From contig NZ_VBSL01000019.1 in NCBI RefSeq assembly GCF_006149005.1, forward strand, positions 1 through 64,000: 64,000 nt of DNA, given 5' to 3'. Of this stretch, positions 59,173-64,000 are shown piece after piece. Position 1 is the first letter of the stretch. The number at the start of each line of letters is the position of its first letter. This DNA is from Larkinella sp. C7. GTDB taxonomy: Bacteria; Bacteroidota; Bacteroidia; Cytophagales; Spirosomataceae. The position numbers were made by a program, and so were the translations under genes. The notes under the pieces are model-generated. The model searched no databases. It was given only the letters and a program-made list of their open reading frames with translations, and had not been told where the DNA came from.

Positions 59173-61455
59173 TTATTTCTTGATTATTTTCAACTGTTGC
59201 CCCACGTTGACTCCGCCACCCGATAGCTGGTTCCAGGTCTGGATTTGCTCAACCGTAACGCCGTATTGTTTCGAAATGCGGAACATGGTTTCCCCTTTCT
59301 GCACTGTGTGGTACACGATTTCTTCCGACACCTTCGCGTCGACCGTCGAACTGCCGGAGGCTGCGGGCTGGCTTTTGGATACGGCTCCGTCGCCTTTGAT
59401 CAACAGCGATTGACCCACCGCCAGTTTGTCGTTCTGGGTCAGGTGGTTCCAGGCCAGGAGGTCATTGACCGAGATGTTGTAGAGCCGCGAAATGCTGTAA
59501 TACGTTTGTCCCGGTTCTACCCGGTGCGCCATCGATCCGGCAGACCGCGTCGTCGTTGCGGGGGCCGAACTGGTGCGGGTCACTTTGGGCGATGATTCTT
59601 CCATCGGTTCGGTCGCGGGGCGTCTGGCACTGGCGGTTACGGGAGCGGATGTACTCGGTTTCCGCTCGGCCGGACGGCTAACCGGTGCTGACGTCGTGGT
59701 GCGGCTGGGAGCGGGTTCGCTGTCGAAGTCGGTCGAGCGTTCCGGGCGAACGATAACAACCCGTTGCGTCGAACCGGAATTCTGCGTGGTCACCGTCGGC
59801 GTGCTGGCGACTGTTGGCTCTGAAACCGGTGGTTTTACCACGGTATTTACAGCGTTCTCCTGATTTTCAACGGGTCGGCTGGTGGGTGCGTTGCTGGGCG
59901 TGGTGGTCGTTACGCGCGTATCCGGGACTGGCGAAGGGGTGGTTGCCGGAGCGTCCTTCGATTCGACCAGTTTTGGTGAATACAGTTTGCGTTCGGAGGC
60001 ATTTCTGGGAATGGAATTCGCCGGGCGATCGGAAGGCGTCGACTGGCTCATCCGGTTTTCGCTCGGGCTGGATTGACTCGCGATTGGTCGGGAAGCGGGG
60101 GCTGGCGTGGTCGGTGTTTTGATGATTTCGACGGGTTTATTACCCGGACGGCGTTCGCGCAGCCACATGACCCGGCCCACCTGCAAACGGTCGGAGCGGT
60201 CGATGCGGTTGTAGCGCAGAAGTTTTTTCAGCCGGAGTCCGTACATCTGCGAAATGCTCCGCACGGTTTCGCCCACCTGCACCGTGTGGTGCGGAACAAC
60301 CGCCTTCCGCATTTTCTTCGCCAGGTAATAGACTTCATTTTCAGTCACCGGGTCGCGGTCACTCATGTCGTTGTAACGCAGAAAACTCGATACGCTGACC
60401 CGGGCTTTGCGGGCCAGTGTCGAGGCATTGTCACCCGCCAGCGCCTGAATCCCCGGCAAGCCGTTGATTTCATACAACACCACATCCGGTTTGCCTTTCG
60501 AATAATTGACCTTGCGCAAAACCGGAAAACCGGTGTCGTATTTTGCTCTCGTCACTACTTCCGGGGCTTTGGTTTGCGCGACCAGCTTGGCTTGCTGGGC
60601 CTGACGCCGGAGTGCAGCCGCCTGATCGCCCGTGGCCGGAATGGCCAGAACGTATTCTTTATCGGACGGAATCTGGTCGCCCAGAATCCAGCGGTTGTAT
60701 TTCCGGATTTCCGGTTCGCTGATGTTCAGATCTTGCGAAACCCGGGCCACGCTTTTTCCACTGCCATACGGATATTCGATCAGCGCCACGGAATTCGCCG
60801 TCTGAAAAGAAGGCAGAACGCTTTCGAAAGCCAGTTTGTGGGCGAAAAAACGAAGAATATAGCGGTCGGTTTTGCTGTCCAGCGTAACTTCCTGGGCGTA
60901 AGACCATTCCGCCGGCACGAGTTTGCTGATGCCGGTGGTGCCGAGGTAATACGAAAACAGGGACGATACCCAGTTGTTGTAAACCGTGTTGTTTCGTTTG
61001 AAATACCGGGCGGCTCCGCGCGTGGAGGCAACGATGCTTTTGCGCTCGTCTACTTCGTCATCGACGCGCATGCCGTGGTCGGTAGCGGTTTCTTTTTTGA
61101 ATTGCCAGTAGCCAACGGCCGTCGAGGACGAAACCGCGTCGGGAACCAGCGAGCTTTCCTGAACGGCCAAATATTTCAGATCGACCGGTACTTCTTCTTC
61201 CGCCAGAATGGATTCGATCAGCGGAAAGTAGAGGACGACGCGGTCGAGTTTGGCATCCCAGTATTTTTTGTTGGATTGAACCAGAGAAGTAATGTCCTGT
61301 CGGATAATTCGGCGGGCACCGTCGTCAAAACGAACCGTCAGATCGGCGAAGCGGATGGATTCGGGAACGTCGGCAGGAACCTGAGCGATGCCGGAAAGAA
61401 TAAGAAAAGGGGTAAAGAAAAGAAAAAAGGGGAGAGTCAAAAGTCTCTTTTTCAT
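59173..61455 (-). CDS. LysM-domain lytic transglycosylase (MltD-like)
   Basis: The protein has 760 residues. A signal peptide (about 1-25) is followed by an SLT domain with catalytic glutamate E100 in LAVQESSLVPDAVSSSTAVG and the WQFKKETATDHGM motif. A Ser/Thr/Pro-rich linker (about 440-640) separates a LysM (about 395-437) from two C-terminal LysM repeats (about 644-688 and 713-758); another LysM-like unit lies at about 330-390. It cuts glycan strands to form 1,6-anhydro ends. With mtgA and the SEDS-PBP fusion it makes cell-wall turnover a theme of the window. Confidence 0.93.
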   Translation of the reverse strand: MKKRLLTLPFFLFFTPFLILSGIAQVPADVPESIRFADLTVRFDDGARRIIRQDITSLVQSNKKYWDAKLDRVVLYFPLIESILAEEEVPVDLKYLAVQESSLVPDAVSSSTAVGYWQFKKETATDHGMRVDDEVDERKSIVASTRGAARYFKRNNTVYNNWVSSLFSYYLGTTGISKLVPAEWSYAQEVTLDSKTDRYILRFFAHKLAFESVLPSFQTANSVALIEYPYGSGKSVARVSQDLNISEPEIRKYNRWILGDQIPSDKEYVLAIPATGDQAAALRRQAQQAKLVAQTKAPEVVTRAKYDTGFPVLRKVNYSKGKPDVVLYEINGLPGIQALAGDNASTLARKARVSVSSFLRYNDMSDRDPVTENEVYYLAKKMRKAVVPHHTVQVGETVRSISQMYGLRLKKLLRYNRIDRSDRLQVGRVMWLRERRPGNKPVEIIKTPTTPAPASRPIASQSSPSENRMSQSTPSDRPANSIPRNASERKLYSPKLVESKDAPATTPSPVPDTRVTTTTPSNAPTSRPVENQENAVNTVVKPPVSEPTVASTPTVTTQNSGSTQRVVIVRPERSTDFDSEPAPSRTTTSAPVSRPAERKPSTSAPVTASARRPATEPMEESSPKVTRTSSAPATTTRSAGSMAHRVEPGQTYYSISRLYNISVNDLLAWNHLTQNDKLAVGQSLLIKGDGAVSKSQPAASGSSTVDAKVSEEIVYHTVQKGETMFRISKQYGVTVEQIQTWNQLSGGGVNVGQQLKIIKK

Positions 61456-61461
61456 ACGCTG

Positions 61462-62127
61462 TTATCGTTTGTAAATCATCATTAATCCGTCCCGTACGGG
61501 CAGCAAGACCTGCTCGACGCGCGAATCCTCACTCACTTTTCGGTTAAAATCAAGCACCGCCTGCGTGTCTTTGTCGGCCCGGCGTTCGGCAGCCGTGCGT
61601 CCCTTGCCGACGGGCCGGACGACCTTGCCACTCCACAGGACATTATCAGCTAAAATGATGCCACCCGGTCGCACCTTGTCGAAAACCAGGTCGTAATACA
61701 AACTATAATTTTCTTTGTCGGCATCGATAAAGACCAGATCGAACGGTCCTTCGAGGGCCGGGATCAGTTCGGGGGCGTGGCCCAGGCGGAGGTCGATCCG
61801 CGACCCCACCGGCGACTGATTCCAGTAGGCGCGCGCGAAGGATTCCAGTTCGTCGTCTTTTTCGATGGTCGTCAGCACGCCATCGTCGGCCAGCCCTTCG
61901 GCCAGACACAGGGCAGAATACCCCGTAAAGGTGCCAATTTCGAGAATTCGGCGGGGACGGAGCATCCGGGAAATCATGGCTAGAAACCGCCCCTGCAAGT
62001 GGCCGGAAAGCATCCGCGGATAGAGCATCCGGGCGCGGGTATTTCGATTTAGCTGGCGCAGTAACTCGCTTTCGGGCGAGGTGTGCGCTTCGGAATACGC
62101 TGAAATTTCAGGTGGCAAAAAATCCAT
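61462..62127 (-). CDS. Class I SAM-dependent O-methyltransferase
   Basis: The protein has 221 residues. ILEIGTFTGYSALCLAEGL is the SAM-binding glycine loop, TIEKDDE the acidic ribose ligand, FDLVFIDADKENY the divalent-metal site and IILADNVLWSGKVV the substrate region, all typical of caffeoyl-CoA-type methyltransferases. The acceptor is probably a catechol or a related diphenol. It overlaps in transcription with the lytic transglycosylase six bases downstream. Confidence 0.94.
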   Translation of the reverse strand: MDFLPPEISAYSEAHTSPESELLRQLNRNTRARMLYPRMLSGHLQGRFLAMISRMLRPRRILEIGTFTGYSALCLAEGLADDGVLTTIEKDDELESFARAYWNQSPVGSRIDLRLGHAPELIPALEGPFDLVFIDADKENYSLYYDLVFDKVRPGGIILADNVLWSGKVVRPVGKGRTAAERRADKDTQAVLDFNRKVSEDSRVEQVLLPVRDGLMMIYKR

Positions 62128-62282
62128 GCCGGTTGACTGTGAGCCTGTTCGGCCCGGTTTACTTTAGGCGGTTGAAAACGAAACCCGGTGATCGTGTAAA
62201 AATACGACTATTCTGTTAACGGGAATGAGCCGTTCCTATTTTATCATGGCATCTTTATAGGAGCGAACGGGAAGTGCGGTCG

Positions 62283-63530
62283 TTACTCGTTTTCATCCGG
62301 CTCCGGCACAAAGGTGAGGTGGCTCAATTGGCTTTCGTCGAACATCTCGTTGGCCAGATCCTGCATCAAACCGGCATCGACTTCCCGGATTTCCTTGAAA
62401 ATCTCCTCCAGCGAGTCCAGTTTGCCCGTGTCCAGAATGCTTTTTCCCATCGTGAGCATAAAACTCTGGTTGCTTTCTTCCGACATCGCCAACTGGCCCA
62501 TCAACTGCTCTTTCGTGTTGTGCAATTGCAGTTTGGTGAGCGGTTTTTCGCGCAGGGCTTTCAGTTCGCGGGTGATAAGCGCGCTGCTGCGGTCGAGGTG
62601 TTTCTGGTCGGTTCCGAAGTAAATTCCCAGGAAACCGGTATCCAGAAAGGGCGTGTAGCTGGCTTCGATGGAATAGACCAGCCCGTATTTTTCGCGCAGG
62701 TTCATGTTCAGCCGGGAGTTCATGCCGGGTCCGCCGAGCAGATTGACCAGCATGAAAAACGGCAACCGGCGGGGATCGGCCAGTGCATACGACGGGCGGC
62801 CAATGGCGCACTGGGCCTGCGTGATGGGCCGTTCAACCGTCACCCGCTGCGGTTCGTAGCTTTCGGGGGCCAGCCGTTTCCGCTCTGAGGTGCGGTGCGG
62901 AATATCGATCAGGTATTTGGAAGCAATCTTTTTGACCTTGCTGAATGGCAGGTTGCTGACCGACGAAAAAACGACCCGTTCGGTGTCGAGATTGTCGACA
63001 ATAAACGACTGGAGTTGATCCCGCGTAAAGGATTTGACGGTTTCGGGCGTGCCGAGGATGTTGCCGCCCAACGGGTGATTCTTGAAAACCACCTGGTCGA
63101 AATCGTCCTGGAGCGCATCTTCGGGCGAGTCGTAATACATCGCCATTTCTTCCAGAATCACACTCCGTTCTTTTTCGATTTGCTTTTCGGGAAACACCGA
63201 ATGGAAGGCAATGTCGGCCAGCAGTTCTGTGGCTTTTTCGAAATGCAACCCCAAAACCGACGCGTGAAAGCAGACCTTTTCCTTGGTCGTGTAGGCATTC
63301 AACTCGCCCCCCACGGTTTCGAGCCGGTTGATGATGTGAAAGGATTTGCGTTTTTTGGTCCCCTTGAACGCCATGTGTTCCCAGAAGTGGGCCAGGCCCT
63401 CCTGTTGGGGCAATTCGTCGCGGCTGCCGATGTCGAGCATGATGCCGCAATGGGCAATTTGGGTATGCGGTACTTGTTTATGAACAATCCGGATTCCGTT
63501 CGGTAAGGTGTATACTTCGTAATCTTCCAT
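62283..63530 (-). CDS. M16 family (insulinase-like) zinc peptidase
   Basis: The start is the ATG at 63530 (MEDYEVYTLPNGIRIV), giving 415 residues. The inverted zinc motif HFWEH (in GLAHFWEHMAFKGT) and the downstream glutamate in EERSVILEEMAMYYD-like stretch (ERSVILEEMAMY) mark an active M16B half; a second half with the R/Y element (SRLNMNLREKYGLVYSIEAS) follows. It is the short single-gene type used for peptide or presequence turnover. No signal peptide is seen. The gap to the O-methyltransferase (155 bp) holds no gene. Confidence 0.93.
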   Translation of the reverse strand: MEDYEVYTLPNGIRIVHKQVPHTQIAHCGIMLDIGSRDELPQQEGLAHFWEHMAFKGTKKRKSFHIINRLETVGGELNAYTTKEKVCFHASVLGLHFEKATELLADIAFHSVFPEKQIEKERSVILEEMAMYYDSPEDALQDDFDQVVFKNHPLGGNILGTPETVKSFTRDQLQSFIVDNLDTERVVFSSVSNLPFSKVKKIASKYLIDIPHRTSERKRLAPESYEPQRVTVERPITQAQCAIGRPSYALADPRRLPFFMLVNLLGGPGMNSRLNMNLREKYGLVYSIEASYTPFLDTGFLGIYFGTDQKHLDRSSALITRELKALREKPLTKLQLHNTKEQLMGQLAMSEESNQSFMLTMGKSILDTGKLDSLEEIFKEIREVDAGLMQDLANEMFDESQLSHLTFVPEPDENE

Positions 63531-63662
63531 TCTTTTCCAACCCTGTTGGGATGCCCAGGGTCTGATAATCAGCAATACCGGCGGTTGTTTGCTGCGCGTG
63601 CAGTTGCAGGTACAGAATTAAAAACTAAATTTAGTCAAAGAATAGTTCATCCCAATACAACT

Positions 63663-64000
63663 ATGAAGACAATCTACCTGCTGTCGCTCGGTTTACTCGC
63701 TTTCAGTCATGGGTTGTTTGCGCAACGACTCAGCCCGCAGATCGGTCTGAATGGGGTGCCGTTATTCGATAAAACCGTAGAAGTGAATGCGACGGTGTTG
63801 AGAACGCCAGGGTATGAAATTTTCCTTCACGGCGGTTATTCTTTTCCGAAGTTTTATCAAACCAATCAGAATGAATCGTATGATCGATATTGGGAAGGAA
63901 CAGCAGGCGGAGCATACCTGAAGCTTGGTGCCAGAGCGTATTGGAACGAAACCGGGAAGTTTCGCATTTATCTCGGTCCTCAGCTAACCGCTGGTTATCT
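63663..64000 (+). CDS. Outer-membrane beta-barrel-like protein, truncated by window edge
   Basis: The first 112 codons are present. A signal peptide (about 1-20, ending SHGLFAQ) is followed by short alternating strands (QIGLNGVPLFDKTVEVNATV, YLKLGARAYWNETGKFRIYL) that suit a porin-like or OmpW-like barrel. The C-terminus lies outside the window, so the family cannot be fixed. It is divergent from the M16 peptidase gene. Confidence 0.7.
   Translation, partial: MKTIYLLSLGLLAFSHGLFAQRLSPQIGLNGVPLFDKTVEVNATVLRTPGYEIFLHGGYSFPKFYQTNQNESYDRYWEGTAGGAYLKLGARAYWNETGKFRIYLGPQLTAGY

Noticed and set aside
1-64000. CRISPR arrays, tRNA or rRNA genes, transposases, prophage genes
   Set aside because: No regular repeat-spacer pattern, no tRNA-like cloverleaf with CCA context and no recombinase or phage structural protein was seen. 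The fold-back elements have no fixed ends or target duplications as an insertion sequence would.

Overview
The window looks like chromosome from a Bacteroidota bacterium of the order Cytophagales, most like the Spirosoma/Larkinella group. This is inferred from protein content: paired-module 800-residue FtsX-type permeases ending in NPVKSLRSE, DUF3109, DUF4097, BatA-type membrane proteins and a Bacteroidota-style IF-2. The -7 promoter element TANNTTTG occurs at a few genes, and Shine-Dalgarno sequences are not evident. Base composition is a little over half G+C and even throughout. No tRNA, rRNA, phage, transposase or CRISPR array was seen, and no gene-free stretch exceeds 300 bases (the longest, 21741-22037, is described below).

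Region 1 (1-15646) is an array of six FtsX/MacB-type ABC permeases: one cut by the left edge, one on the minus strand behind a PadR regulator, and four on the plus strand. A DUF4097 protein lies within the array, and one MacB/LolD-type ATPase follows it. Region 2 (15659-19663) holds a class IV aminotransferase and a divergent TolC plus HlyD-type adaptor pair that fits the same ABC efflux theme. Region 3 (19782-34753) is housekeeping: gpsA, a HIT protein, greA, fmt-folA, a Uma2 nuclease-like protein, a BatA-type protein, a phosphoesterase, the rimP-nusA-infB operon with a terminator-like attenuator in its leader, an EEP-family hydrolase, and moaE/moaD.

Region 4 (34801-45215, minus strand) is the most striking. 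It is a tight operon that runs, in transcription order: FHA-like protein, 27-residue membrane peptide, PP2C phosphatase, Ser/Thr kinase, second Ser/Thr kinase, a 1327-residue fusion of a SEDS glycosyltransferase with a class B penicillin-binding transpeptidase, and a second FHA protein. The content and order recall the actinobacterial fhaA-fhaB-pstP-rodA-pbpA-pknA-pknB locus. I infer a phospho-regulated peptidoglycan synthase system in a Bacteroidota.

Region 5 (45448-64000) has a lipoprotein aldose epimerase and a GH5-like hydrolase, an amphipathic repeat protein, a lipoprotein alpha/beta hydrolase, an S9 peptidase, small metabolic enzymes, a Cys/Lys-rich mini-protein under a promoter with a clear operator-like palindrome, hemW, mtgA, a lone receiver protein, an alkyltransferase-like protein, DUF3109, a LysM lytic transglycosylase, an O-methyltransferase, an M16 peptidase and a truncated outer-membrane-like protein.

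At the next scale, many intergenic gaps hold a long fold-back element. Its arms are made of a short degenerate word (GAATATTGAA-like, AGTTAAGAGTTATGA-like, ATGGTTTTGATGG-like). The arms match each other within a locus, sometimes perfectly over 29-32 bp, but differ between loci; some loops share sequence. No listed feature type explains these, and they may be an undescribed class of intergenic element.
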